Positions 12,201 through 21,324 of a stretch of DNA of 64,000 bases are shown here, one piece after another. Position numbers and translations under genes: made by a program. The DNA is from Actinernus sp. WN-2022 (taxonomy: Eukaryota; Cnidaria; Anthozoa; Actiniaria; Actinernidae), in assembly GCA_030867875.1 (NCBI GenBank), contig JAOWCC010001368.1, positions 3,596,965-3,660,964 on the forward strand, written 5' to 3'. The notes beneath the pieces are model-generated. The model made no database searches. It saw nothing but the letters and a program-made list of their open reading frames with translations, and was not told the DNA's origin. Positions within the stretch are counted from its first letter, which is position 1. The number at the start of each line of letters is the position of its first letter.

Positions 12201-15200
12201 TTAGTTTTTCTCTTTGCTGAATTAAAAAAAAAACATATTGGTGTTACACTACGAGCAAGAAACTGTCCTTCATCCTCACGCTCTCCCCTCCCCTCGCCTC
12301 CCCACCCCCTCTTCCACAGTAGCAGTTTTCCTCTTACTTTGTTTCCTTATAATCTACACAGGGCTCGTGACGAGTTTTCCACGCCCCGCCGTTGCATTGC
12401 TCAAGCGTTGAAAGCTGCTGTGCGAGTGGTTAAATGAGCAGTGCACTAGTGTTCTTCTACTCTTAACGAGGCTACTGTATTTGGAATTGTGTTTGTATCG
12501 TTTTCCTCAGTACGTCATTATCAACCGTGTAAATGAGTAGTGTTTTTTGTACTCTTGACATGAGGCTACTGTATTTGGAATTGTACTTGTGTTCTCACTC
12601 AGTACGTTATTATCAGCAGTGTAAATTATCAATACCTGCATCTCTCAGCGAAAATGTTAGTGCAAAATAAAGAATCTGGATTTGTCTGCTTTGAAGAGTG
12701 TCTGTAGCGATTGACATTACCAGTATTAGATGACCATGTAGAAGTGTTTTAAAATGCGCTTCGTGTATGAGACGCCGTAACACCATATACACACAAGGGA
12801 AAAACGTTTGGTTCACACCCTAGTGGCGCAAGTGTCATAACTGAACAAGCGCTGCCAGTGATCAATACATTACTGCGTCTGCGTAGTGTGAACCAGTTAC
12901 AATATGAGCCGCCGAATTGTCTCGGATATACGACGATATGATTTGAACTATATAAAATAAAAATAAATCTGAAATTATGATGAAGAGCGTTAAATAACAG
13001 TTCGGTGCTATTGTTTGCGTCACGGACGTTCGCAGCGTGCACAAAACAGGTCCCACATTGGAGAGACGGAAACAGTTCTATTTAGTCACTCTCGGTACGC
13101 TGGGTTTTATTTTCATCTTATTAGGAACGGGCATTTTGTTGCATTCAGTTATTGATCCCAAGGTTTCCATTGTTATTTTCTCTTCCGGCCTGGGATAAGG
13201 GATGTACGTTATCGGTTGCGAGACAGGATTAGTATTCTGTCAGTTAATACTATCCAATGTCCTGTCCCCTTGTTCTCTCTCTCTGCACTACATGTACATC
13301 ACTGATTGCAGCCAGCACACTGCAATTGTTTTTATTGCAGCCAGAACTTGCCGACTAGCTGCAGTATTATAAGTTGCTGTCAGAATTATAATTAACCAGG
13401 ACATCAAAGGTGTATTTATTTGGCTTTACATTAAGAGAAGCTAAGGAAAACCCACGAAAACAGGTATTGGTTTTATTGTACAGCAATTCCCTCCTGAAAT
13501 GAGACAATGTGCTAATTTCATTTTTTTGTGTATGCAAGAACAATATGGAAGAGGCGGCTTTAATCGCCGATTATTGTGCAAGAGAGAACACAATGTGACC
13601 AGGCACTGAATAGCAAATCAGAACTATACCAGATAATTACTTCGGCCAATAGCAATATTAGATATATTGCAGTCAGCTGAGGGCGTAAATATATCTAATA
13701 CTACTGCCGGCCTCAGTAAAACTATCCAATACTTAGTCACTTCGGAACGAGTGACTAACCCTCATTTATTTGATACAGAATACTAAGAGCTTGTTAGTAT
13801 TCGGCATAATCTCATACAGAATACTAGCGAGTTAACTACAATTTTGTATCGGGTTTGTAGGGTTATCCAAGTGACTTGCATGCTACGTTTAGATTGGTTA
13901 GCACCCTGAATTATTGATATTTATAATCGGAATGTTACGCTACAATAATCACGTGACTCTCTGCATTCTTGCTAAATATTTATTGCTCCTTCTAAAGCTC
14001 AGAGTACAAATGACCATGCATTTTAGATGCTCAAGCTCTCGACACGCCTTCTTGGCAGACTACACGGGACTCATATTTTAAACACTTCTTCAAAGAAAAA
14101 GGCAGAAATAAAAGCAACGCTAATATAAAACTAGTTGTTTTAATTTTGTCACTGTATACTTCATTCTCAGGGAGAGAGGGTGGCACTATTGTTTAAAGTG
14201 CCTATAATCCATTGCCAGAAATCATTTATTTGGGCGCATTGGTGTTTTAAATCCTGTTCATTTTTGGGCGATTCATGATCGTAGTATTGCTTTAAAAAGC
14301 ATTACAAATCCTCGAAATGACGTCATTTAAGGGCGTTATGCAAAGCAGTTGAAAATAAATTGAGCCATTACATTAAATTTCTTCATTTATACAGTTGTTT
14401 TTAGTGTCAGACATTTGATACTTACAATCCCTTAATAAGTGGAGCTGACGTAAAAACAGAGCAAAGGTAATTTGGTTTTGCAGTTTTGACTTTTAAATAA
14501 CTAAAAATAGATAACTGGCTCTTTCTTTTTTACATATTCATGAAGTTCATGTGTTTGATAACCCAAAACATAGATTTGGTGTCGAAATGAGTACGGAATA
14601 GATCAAAAAAATGTGACGTCACAAGTGGAAGCTTCTAAATAAAGCATTTCACTTCAATGCACTACGCTGTACATTGTATTAAACTCTAATTCCCTTTGCC
14701 CGAAGTCTTCGCTATCTCAAGCATGTTATCCTCTACGAACTGATAAGTTATAACAGAGTTAGTAGAGGAGACGTCCCCTCTACTAACTCTGGTTATAAGT
14801 AAAGCATGGTTTGAGCATGAAATCGAGGCTAAAGCTATTTTATTGAATAGTGGCTGGTTTGCCTGAATTCTACAAAAATAGTGAATATCACTCATCTCAG
14901 CGTTCTGAGTCGTTGGAACAGATATTGTTGTAAAATACATATCACGTGACCAGCCACGTGATTACAAAATCTTGAAATTTCATCTCAAAATGGGCCGGTC
15001 ACACTGCATTTTTAAAGTAATGGTTGCTTACTTATCTGATTACACTTCTGGAAGTTTCTAAAGATCTGTTTGGAATGGTTGACCCTGATAGATTGTTAAG
15101 GCGAAAATAGAGAAAACAGGTCACGTGACCTGTTCTTGGAACCAGTTTTACCCAATTTTCTCACCTACAATGGCAAAATGTCAACCATTCCAGACAGACC

Positions 15201-17862
15201 TTTAGAGACAACCAGGAGTGTAATCAGACACTCGAACGCCAAGCCATACGTCAACTTACTAAACGACAAGACATAGTAATCAAACCCGCTGACAAAGGCT
15301 CTGGTACTGTCGTGATGGACAAAACCTGGTACATCAACGAATGTAACCGACAACTTAGTGACACTAAATTCTACAAACAACTCGACGCAGATATTACTAA
15401 CGACATACAAAAACGCATTACTTTCTATGTCCATCGCATGTCTAATGAGAACTTAATCGACGCTAAAATTAAACAGTACCTCATACATACTAATGCTAAA
15501 CCTGGACGTTTCTACATTTTACCCAAAATACATAAAACTGGTAATCCTGGACGCCCCATAATTTCATCTAACAGCCATCCCACTGAACGCATTTCTGAAT
15601 TCGTCGATTTTTATCTCAAACCTCTTGTCTCTTCTCTCCCTTCGTACATTAAAGACACCACTGATTTTCTTAATAAACTCCTTAACCTTGGTAAGCTTCC
15701 TGATCATGCCATTCTTGTAACTCTAGATGTATCATCCTTGTATACTAACATTCCCCATAAAGATGGTATTGATGCATGTCATCATTTCCTACAAACTCGT
15801 ATTAACAAAGATATTCCTACTAATACACTTTGCGACTTAATACGCATGATCCTCTCTATGAATAATTTCTCTTTTAACAACACCCATTACCTCCAGATTC
15901 ATGGCACAGCCATGGGTACTAGAATGGCTCCTTCTTTTGCTAATTTATTCCTCGGTAAATTTGAAAATAACGCCCTTTCTCAGGCTCCTTACACACCACA
16001 CACTTGGTTAAGATACATTGATGACATTTTCATGATCTGGACCGAGGGTCAAGATCATTTATACACTTTCATTGATTTTCTTAATAATCTTCATCCCACT
16101 ATCAAGTTCACCTCATCACATTCATTTTCTCATGTACCATTTCTTGACGTAACCGTTTCCTTGCGTGACGGTTACATCGAAACAGACCTTTACACTAAAC
16201 CCACTGATAAACACCAATATCTTCTTAACTCCTCTTGCCATCCCTTGCACACTAAACAAGCTATCCCTTTTAGTTTAGCTCTCCGTCTCCGCCGCATTTG
16301 CTCTAACGACAACGCTTTTAAACTCCGCACTAACGAATTGAAAACTTATCTCCTTCAACGAGGTTATAACCGCACATTTCTTAACAGACAAATAAAGCGC
16401 GCTGCTGACATTGCTCGTAACGACGCGTTACATACTAAACGTTCGCAAAACTCACAACGTATACCATTCATTACCACTTATAACCCAGCACTTCCTAACA
16501 TTTCTCGTATAATTCACAAACATCTTAATATACTACTTTCATCCGATCGTTGCAAAAACGTTTTTGTTAGCTTTCCTCTCGTTTCCCACCGACGTTGTCC
16601 TAACCTTCGTGACCTTCTAGTTAAATCACAATTACCCAATAACACTACTAATCATTCCACACGAACACTCCCACTTGGCTCATTCCGTTGCGGGCAAAAT
16701 TGTGCCACTTGCCCCTACATCGTCAACGGTCTTAAACAATACACTTTCCATTCCACAGGTGAAACCCGTTTAATCCATTCGCATATCACTTGTAACTCTA
16801 AAAATTTAATATACATGGTACAATGTAATCTCTGTCACCTCCAATACATAGGTGAAACCAAACGACGCCTCAAAGACAGATTCAACGAACATAGACGATC
16901 AGTTGACAAACCTAACATTAAGTCTAAACCCTCCACTGTTGCAGAACATTTTCTTTCTAACCCTAACCATTCTAAAACTAACATGCAACTCATTCCCTTA
17001 GAACTCATGCATTCCTCACGAGACTCGATTCGTAAAGCCAGAGAATCCTACCTTATAGACAAAGCCAAAACACTTGAACCTCATGGCATCAATAGACGTG
17101 ATGAAACCTAGCTCACTTTCACCTTATTTCCTATTCATCTATTCACATTGTATTAGTTTTCCGTATCCATTAGTTTATCGTAATTTGTTACCTTCCTTTA
17201 GTGACCTTATCTACATCACTTTATTATTTCAACATTTTTTACCAGTATCCGTTCCATTGCGTCACTTCCTAATTACATATTGTGAAATCCTATATATTGT
17301 GAAATTCTATATATTGTGAAATCCTATATATTGTAACCCCCTATTTTATAACTCTCTACTTACAACATCTAGTACCTGAAGAAGGCTAGTTTGGCTAGCC
17401 GAAATATAGTACGTTTAAAACTATACACGTTGTTTCAGCTTTACTATATAGTCCTTGGACTTCTCGCTTCTAATCAGATAAGCCAGAAATCTTTACTTTT
17501 AAAATGCACTGTGACCGGCCCATTTTGAGTTTTCTTTTTTTTCAGCCTTAAGGTCACGTGACCACCAAAACACCACCAAAACACCTAACTTAAAATGTTA
17601 AGGCATATGATTGCTGCTTAATTACGGATTTCTATGGTATTTCATTGAAAAAGGACATAGCGAATTTAGAGTGTTTTAACAGAATTGCTGAATAAACCAT
17701 GCCTTCTCAGGCATGTTGGGTAAAAACTGTTTTCCTTATTTCAGCACAGCCAAGTATGGCAAGTACGCCAAGTTTCTCATGATAATAGGTATCGCCATTC
17801 TTGGCTACCTTAAGTGGTTTGTGTGTAGTAAAACGTGTCACGTGCTCTGTCACGTGACTTAG
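6120..17862 (+). CDS. Unrecognised three-membrane-segment protein, five exons, 307 aa
   Basis: Five exons (6120-6234, 8457-8557, 9292-9818, 11528-11590, 17745-17862) have AG/GT borders and compatible phases. They join into one 924-bp frame from ATG to TAG. Predicted membrane segments lie at about residues 51-68 (YSLLFALIIVIVLYF), 251-268 (ILIIGSGILVVYGCYKII) and 278-295 (KFLMIIGIAILGYLKWFV). The 180-residue stretch between the first two is basic and Ser/Thr-rich and has a C201-x2-C204-H205 motif (VCSICHRS). The tail carries Cys at 296, 300 and 304, evenly spaced by four, possibly for acylation. The start was chosen because it is the first ATG and splices in frame as DM-ESDIED. I do not recognise the family. 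The last intron hosts a Penelope-like element. The gene converges on the ClC gene. Confidence 0.7.
6459..7932 (+). repeat. 106-bp tandem satellite, about 14 copies, with higher-order pairing
   Basis: The unit TTATTCCAGCTATTCCTAAA and onward recurs every 106 bp (6561, 6669, 6775, 6881, 6987 and so on; one early unit is 108 bp). Two variants alternate in the middle: one with CCATCTTCTGAAATAGAG and TACGTCC, the other with CCGTCCTCTGAACTATAG and TGCGTCC. This gives a 212-bp higher-order repeat over part of the array. Most units contain AAAGTAG-TGG-CTACTTT, a perfect 7-bp inverted repeat. The last three units carry a distinct TTTGTCCTCTGAAAGG variant. It lies in intron 1 of the three-membrane-segment gene. 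Confidence 0.95.
8125..8405 (+). mobile_element. tRNA-derived SINE, copy 1
   Basis: It has a pol III B box GGTTCAATTCC at 8178-8188 and a degenerate A box upstream. A conserved tail follows, with GTTATCCGGTTTTCCTCCCT and CCGTAAAAATCAACCGTGAG. Further copies lie at 8790-9025 (minus), 25450-25560, 46612-46970 and 51325-53740. It is not a functional tRNA: the cloverleaf is incomplete and a SINE body follows. Intron 1. Confidence 0.8.
8457..8557 (+). CDS. Exon 2 of the three-membrane-segment gene (first membrane segment)
   Basis: Preceded by TTTGTTTCCTCAG and followed by GTGAGA. Encodes ESDIEDAQNLV and then the hydrophobic run YSLLFALIIVIVLYF. The 101 bp run from phase 1 to phase 0. Confidence 0.75.
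8790..9115 (-). mobile_element. tRNA-derived SINE, copy 2, reverse orientation
   Basis: On the minus strand it reads GTGTGGCGTAGTGGTTAGG (A-box region), GGTTCGATTCC (B box), then the shared body GTGAGTTGAGTTTGTTGGT and GGTTTTCCT. The 3' end is near CCTATGGTTGTTTCAGGTCC. At its 5' side, 9026-9115, two more A-box-like stretches (TAGCTCGGGTGGTAGAAC and TAGCTCAGGTGATAGAGC) suggest a compound tRNA head. Intron 2. Confidence 0.8.
9292..9818 (+). CDS. Exon 3 of the three-membrane-segment gene (soluble middle domain)
   Basis: Acceptor TTGATTTCCATAG, donor GTAAGT, 527 bp. It encodes residues 73-247 in one frame, starting DKVIAKQKGP. The region is rich in Arg, Ser, Thr and Gln, with the VCSICHRS motif near the end. 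The SFRSREEAIAYLQGV stretch looks like an amphipathic helix. An antisense open frame at 9383-9616 is a shadow. Confidence 0.8.
9879..10075. repeat. Simple repeats: TTTCTA tract and AAATA-rich tract
   Basis: Four TTTCTA-type units at 9879-9910, then an AAATA/AATAA-rich stretch to about 10075. This is low-complexity intron 3 sequence, possibly the tail of an old retroposon. Confidence 0.7.
10166..10202. repeat. Perfect 17-bp inverted repeat with 3-nt spacer
   Basis: CTAGTACGACATTACTT is followed by GGT and its exact reverse complement. Directly after it, TTCGCACTGATAAACA occurs twice in tandem (from 10203). Intron 3; function unknown. Confidence 0.9.
10841..11481. mobile_element. TIR element, about 640 bp
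   Basis: Both ends carry GTCAGGCAAAAAGGGCCCGG and its continuation ACGA in inverted orientation (10841-10864 and 11458-11481). No transposase frame lies between them. The target duplication is unclear. Intron 3. Confidence 0.75.
11528..11590 (+). CDS. Exon 4 of the three-membrane-segment gene (second membrane segment)
   Basis: A T-rich tract ending ACTCAAG precedes it and GTATGT follows. The 63 bp encode GRRILIIGSGILVVYGCYKI, a membrane helix behind two Arg. Phase 2 in, phase 2 out. Confidence 0.7.
12025..12072. repeat. Perfect 23-bp inverted repeat with 2-nt spacer
   Basis: TTACTGCGCATGCTCGACGA plus AAT, then AG, then the exact reverse complement. With a 2-nt spacer it would form a cruciform rather than a normal hairpin loop. 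It lies in intron 4 with no associated frame. Confidence 0.95.
12430..12625 (+). repeat. Imperfect tandem duplication, about 94 bp x 2
   Basis: GAGGCTACTGTATTTGGAAT occurs at 12468 and again at 12562. The surrounding words (TACTCTTGAC/TTAAC, CAGTACGT.ATTATCA, GTGTAAAT) repeat with the same offset. Confidence 0.75.
14748..14798. repeat. Inverted repeat, about 21-bp arms
   Basis: TTATAACAGAGTTAGTAGAG and the near-exact complement (one mismatch) flank an 8-bp spacer GAGACGTC. Intron 4. Confidence 0.85.
15129..17111 (+). CDS. Penelope-like reverse transcriptase with GIY-YIG endonuclease
   Basis: The frame is open from just after a TGA at 15126. The first ATG at 15312 gives 599 residues, but conserved sequence (IVIKPADKGSGTVV) already precedes it, so the true N-terminus is truncated or lost. 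Numbering from that ATG, RT motifs are LDVSSLYTNIPH (139-149), GTAMGTRMAPSFANLFLG (198-215) and the catalytic RYIDDIF (234-240). These are followed by the thumb-like KPTDKHQYL. Cys at 460, 464 and 467 suggest a zinc-binding knuckle. The C-terminal GIY-YIG nuclease shows LIYMVQC (499-505), QYIGET (511-516) and RLKDRFNEHRR. No internal stop is present. It would reverse-transcribe its RNA at nicked DNA. Confidence 0.9.
   Translation, partial: PVLGTSFTQFSHLQWQNVNHSRQTFRDNQECNQTLERQAIRQLTKRQDIVIKPADKGSGTVVMDKTWYINECNRQLSDTKFYKQLDADITNDIQKRITFYVHRMSNENLIDAKIKQYLIHTNAKPGRFYILPKIHKTGNPGRPIISSNSHPTERISEFVDFYLKPLVSSLPSYIKDTTDFLNKLLNLGKLPDHAILVTLDVSSLYTNIPHKDGIDACHHFLQTRINKDIPTNTLCDLIRMILSMNNFSFNNTHYLQIHGTAMGTRMAPSFANLFLGKFENNALSQAPYTPHTWLRYIDDIFMIWTEGQDHLYTFIDFLNNLHPTIKFTSSHSFSHVPFLDVTVSLRDGYIETDLYTKPTDKHQYLLNSSCHPLHTKQAIPFSLALRLRRICSNDNAFKLRTNELKTYLLQRGYNRTFLNRQIKRAADIARNDALHTKRSQNSQRIPFITTYNPALPNISRIIHKHLNILLSSDRCKNVFVSFPLVSHRRCPNLRDLLVKSQLPNNTTNHSTRTLPLGSFRCGQNCATCPYIVNGLKQYTFHSTGETRLIHSHITCNSKNLIYMVQCNLCHLQYIGETKRRLKDRFNEHRRSVDKPNIKSKPSTVAEHFLSNPNHSKTNMQLIPLELMHSSRDSIRKARESYLIDKAKTLEPHGINRRDET
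17281..17340 (+). repeat. 18-bp tandem repeat, three copies
   Basis: TGTGAAATCCTATATAT recurs three times with one C/T difference. It lies in the 3' non-coding part of the Penelope-like element. Confidence 0.85.
17376..17425 (+). ncRNA. Hammerhead-ribozyme-like motif in the Penelope-like element
   Basis: CTGAAGA (17376-17382) is followed by a GGCTAG/CTAGCC hairpin and GAAA (17401-17404), then a TATAGT/ACTATA stem (17405-17425). This is the order of a hammerhead core (CUGANGA, stem II, GAAA, stem III). Hammerheads are known in Penelope-like elements. The core is CUGAAGA rather than CUGAUGA, and the base after stem III is C where U is expected, so activity is doubtful. Confidence 0.4.
17745..17862 (+). 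CDS. Exon 5 (terminal) of the three-membrane-segment gene
   Basis: The acceptor TTTCCTTATTTCAG precedes STAKYGKYAKF and the hydrophobic LMIIGIAILGYLKWFV. The frame then runs through Cys 296, 300 and 304 to TAG at 17860-17862. The last codons are built from two CACGTG palindromes (GTCACGTGCTCTGTCACGTG), like those scattered in the surrounding intron. Confidence 0.7.
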
Positions 17863-18278
17863 AACACGAAATCAGTAAATCAAAAACGCGGCTCCGAGTT
17901 TAAAACAGCTAGGATGATGAGTGGATATGTTTAGTTAAGGTTGAAGCCTTTTACCTAAATCAGCTTAGAAAATATGACTACAATGTTTCGTTAACGAGTT
18001 ATTAAGGCGATATTATGCAAAATAGGTCACGTGACTTTTTGTATCCTTAATATCTCCTTATCTTTACATGATAGTCATGTTTTCTAAGCGTGGTCTGAAA
18101 CACTGCGGGAGTGGTAAAGTTTTAGCAGGCTTACTTTATATTCATGTTATCGTCGCAGCCGCATTTCACTTAAACGATTTTATATAATTATGATGTCATC
18201 GATCACGTGATACGACAGCCGTCCACTTGACAAATTTAAGGGAGTTGACATTAGTATTATGGTGTAATTAGATTTTGT

Positions 18279-18846
18279 TTAAAGTGCCTATAACCCTTTT
18301 GCAATTTTTATTGCTTACAAACCTTCGAAGAGTTTTGAGTACTTCTGTGAAGAAAGTTTTGGTTTTGAGTGAATACTCTATGTTCTACGCTTGTTTGAAA
18401 TCGTGTAAATGTGACCTTCCCTGATCCATGACCGCGTAAGCAAAAACCTGGGTCGATACCTGTATGTACGTCATCTTGACGTCATATAATTAATTCGGCT
18501 TTGCAATCATTTTAAGAAATACTTAACATGTTGACTAAAATGACTTTTCTCTTTACTAACAACTCACAAACTGTGTATATTTTCTATGCATCGATGTTGT
18601 TGTGATAGAAAGGCGCTATGGAGAATAATGCATTAATGAGGTGACGTATATACAGGTTTCGACCCAGGCTTTTACTTACGCGGTCATGGGTCAGGAAAGG
18701 TCACAAAAGGTCACATTTACACGATTTCAAACAAGCGTAGAACACAAAGTATTCACTTTAAACCAAAAATGTCTTCACAGAAGTACTCAAAACTGTTCTG
18801 AGGTTCATAAGCTATCAAAATTGCAAAAGGGTTATAGGCACTTTAA
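18279..18846. mobile_element. Large foldback element with TTAA ends
   Basis: Arms of about 200 bp (18279-18480 and 18645-18846) are inverted copies, including GTACTTCTGTGAAGA, CATGACCGCGTAAG and the ends TTTAAAGTGCCTATAACCC. Each outer end is a TTAA. One arm recurs at 32700-32890, and the central loop recurs inverted at about 35074-35187. TTAA at both ends suggests a piggyBac-type target duplication (inference). Downstream of the first gene. Confidence 0.8.
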
Positions 18847-19208
18847 ACTGTTATTTCTGTCCGAAAACATTTTTTAACGTAAATCTATTTCCCGTTAAAT
18901 GAACCAGGCCTTAACATGCTTGATAATTAACATGCTGGAGATAAAGAAGAATCGTTATCATGCCCACCAGATCTCTTTCGTGGCCACGAGTCCCACTTGG
19001 GAGAACCGCCGAGATTTTACCGGAAGTGAGCATTATCGTTTTCTACGAGTGATTCTCCATTAGGTTCGACTCGGTGATATTAGAGTGGCTTACATGCCCT
19101 TTAAAACGTAATATGTATGTTCTGCGGTATCAGGTCCGGGTTTGAAGACAGATTTTTTTCGTAAAATAAGTCGAATGTCGTGTTACAGTAGGCTCTATTC
19201 CCAAACAT

Positions 19209-20300
19209 GCAAGTCCCTTCTACTGCGCAATCTGTTTTTTTTAGAATGGCTAAACATGGTTCCAGATGGCTAACGATGGCCTGACATTAGGCATTTATAG
19301 ATTGTGCTCAAAAATTTCGAAAAAGTTGCTCAAAAAAGGGTTAAAAGTTGCTCATAAAGTTGCCCAAAAAGGAGAAAAGTTGCTTCAATAATTCAAGAAG
19401 TTGCTTTACAATATAAACCGCTTTATTGAAGTAAAAGCTTTAAACAACACTTTGTAAAGTTTTTTTTACACTATGTACAACGTTTAACTTGCCAATGAGT
19501 ACATTTAACCGAGATGCTTGTGTATTGTTCAGTTATTACTGCCTTTTGGCATTATTGTACCTCAACATGACAGAAACAAAATGGTCTCGAACCGCTGACC
19601 ATAAAGATCGTGTACAGTTTGCGAACAGCCGCTGACCACATGGAGGTAATCGAGGGCACATAATAAACTGCTTTCTTTTTGTAAGGATTGTTCAGGGTGT
19701 TTTCTGCCGTAATTACTCAGATCTTGTATTTTAAAACTCTAAAATTTTATTTGTGGCTCAATTTTTTTAACAAATTGCTCAAAAGTTGCCAGAACTCCAA
19801 AAAATGCTTACAGTTGCGTAAACTTCAAAAAGTTGCTAGACTCCAAAAGTTGCCTACCTGACATGGTACGCATAGTGTACCATGTCTAACCATCGTTAAC
19901 CATCTGGAGGGGGACATTGGGATTTGCGGTGTGTGTCGGTTTTTAGTGCGGTATTTCGGTGAATTAAATCCCATATTGCGGTGATCTCAAATCCTGCGGT
20001 GTGCGTTGTTTGTGTTTTCAAACCTGTGGTGTTCGGAGAAACGACATGTTTGCGGTGTTGTGGTTACTTTCAAAGTCAAATCCATGTAAATCACGGGTCT
20101 CTTAAAACAAATATTGCGTCATTGCATTGTCGGTATTTTGTCAACGTTACATGCGTTGATTTCGGATTTGTTTTGCGGTGTTGAGAACCCCCCAATGTTC
20201 CCCTCCATCTGTAACCATGTTTAGTCATGTCTAGCCATCGTTAGCCATCTGTAACCATGTTTAGCCATTCTAAAATAATTGCGTAGTAGAAGGGACTTGC
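19209..20300. mobile_element. TIR element, about 1.1 kb, carrying a satellite fragment
   Basis: The left end GCAAGTCCCTTCTACTGCGC and the right end are inverted copies. The similarity continues through TAGAATGGCTAAACATGGTT and CAGATGGCTAACGATGGC. The interior holds two runs of degenerate AAAGTTGCT/AAAGTTGCC words (19310-19400 and 19760-19860) around the 117-bp satellite piece. The right part is full of TGCGGTGT words. No transposase is seen. Confidence 0.75.
19603..19675 (+). repeat. Isolated 73-bp fragment of the 117-bp satellite
   Basis: CGTGTACAGTTTGCGAACAG through to AATAAACTGCTTTC matches the second half of the satellite unit at 3676-5128 almost exactly. It is embedded in the TIR element at 19209-20300, about 14.5 kb from the array. 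Confidence 0.95.
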
Positions 20301-21090
20301 TAACAGTCTAGCATATGTTGTGGTTTCAGTTTATCTCTTGGTTTAATACTTCTAGCCACTGTTTTACCTTAGAAAACACTGCTCACATCGAACCTCTAAC
20401 TATAACCTAAACCATGGTAATGGGGCTCCTACCTAACACATTAATAAACAACATCAGGAGTATATGACAGAGGAGTGTTCCTCTTCCCACAATATATTGT
20501 CACACTGCAGACGGTAGAGTTATTTTTAGCATAGAGTTTCCCGCGAGAAGAAACAAAGGCAGTCACTTTTAACCAATCAGGATTGTAATTGTAATTAACA
20601 CGGTTCAAACTGCTAAGAAATACTAAAATGCAAGAGAACAAAAGACAACGTAATTGCATACTAGAACTTCGAGACTATAAATAGACACACCAACTGTGTT
20701 AGGGGCCAACACAAGGGCACAGAAACACTCCTGTGTAATATACTCCTGACAACATAAACCTTAAATTAATCTGAGAACTACAAATACTCCACCAGTGATA
20801 AAACTTAAAGTACAACACATGGATTTCAGAAGATTTTCAAATACTTCTTTGTAAAATATCTAACCGTTCGCACAACTTCATTACAAGATACATGTATTGT
20901 AGGCAGACTTCCTTTCTCGGATACAAGAACATTCACTTTCTGTATTTTTAAATGTTTCTTTAATCAGTCTTCTGAGTTTTCTTTTTTATACAAAAATCAT
21001 ATTAATAAATTAAGATATCTACATATCTTACCATGATACAAATGCTCTGATACTTGTACAAAAGTTATACTACACATTACAATGACATTA
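20301..21090. other. No recognisable feature
   Basis: Intergenic sequence between the convergent genes. Short open frames here show no coding pattern and no splice context. Confidence 0.4.
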
Positions 21091-21283
21091 AAGCTTAGTG
21101 TACACGATAAGCATCTTAGGCACGGGACTCCCAACTTAGGCACGGGACTCCCAACTTGGGCACGGGACTCCCAACTTGGGCACGGGACTCCCAACTTGGG
21201 CACGGGACTCCCAACTAAGGTTTTGGTACACGTACCAAGATTTAGGTACCGTGCCAAAAATGCTTATCGTGTACACCAAGCCT
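21091..21283. mobile_element. MITE with an internal 20-bp minisatellite
   Basis: The terminal arms, AGTGTACACGATAAGCAT at 21097-21114 and its complement at 21260-21277, match with only two differences over about 24 bp. Between them CACGGGACTCCCAACTTGGG is repeated five times (about 21121-21214). The whole unit is 193 bp. Open frames through it on both strands are products of the repeat. Confidence 0.85.
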
Positions 21284-21324
21284 GAGTAACGATTCGCCTA
21301 AGAACTATAGCAAGATACAATAGG

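Larger units (their letters stand above)
11591..14983. other. Start of intron 4, no further gene seen
   Basis: About 3.4 kb with no convincing exon. It holds the hairpins and duplication listed separately, plus a single foldback end (GTTTAAAGTGCCTATAATCC at about 14191) that matches the termini of the element at 18279. Confidence 0.4.
14984..17529 (+). mobile_element. Penelope-like retroelement with terminal inverted repeats
   Basis: The unit holds a reverse transcriptase/GIY-YIG frame (15129-17111), a 3' region with a short tandem repeat and a hammerhead-like motif. It is bounded by inverted copies of about 60 bp: CTCAAAATGGGCCGGTCACA at 14984 and its complement ending at 17529, each continuing through TATCTGATTA. 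Penelope-like elements often carry LTR-like repeats in direct or inverted order, so these may be its own ends. Alternatively, a foldback transposon captured the element. It sits in the sense orientation in intron 4. The palindrome AACAGGTCACGTGACCTGTT lies at 15115-15134. Confidence 0.8.

Noticed and set aside
12129..12437. 102-codon + strand frame
   Set aside because: Proline/serine-rich product of a C-rich tract with no splice or similarity support.
15165..15434. Minus-strand open frame
   Set aside because: Antisense shadow of the Penelope-like reverse transcriptase frame.
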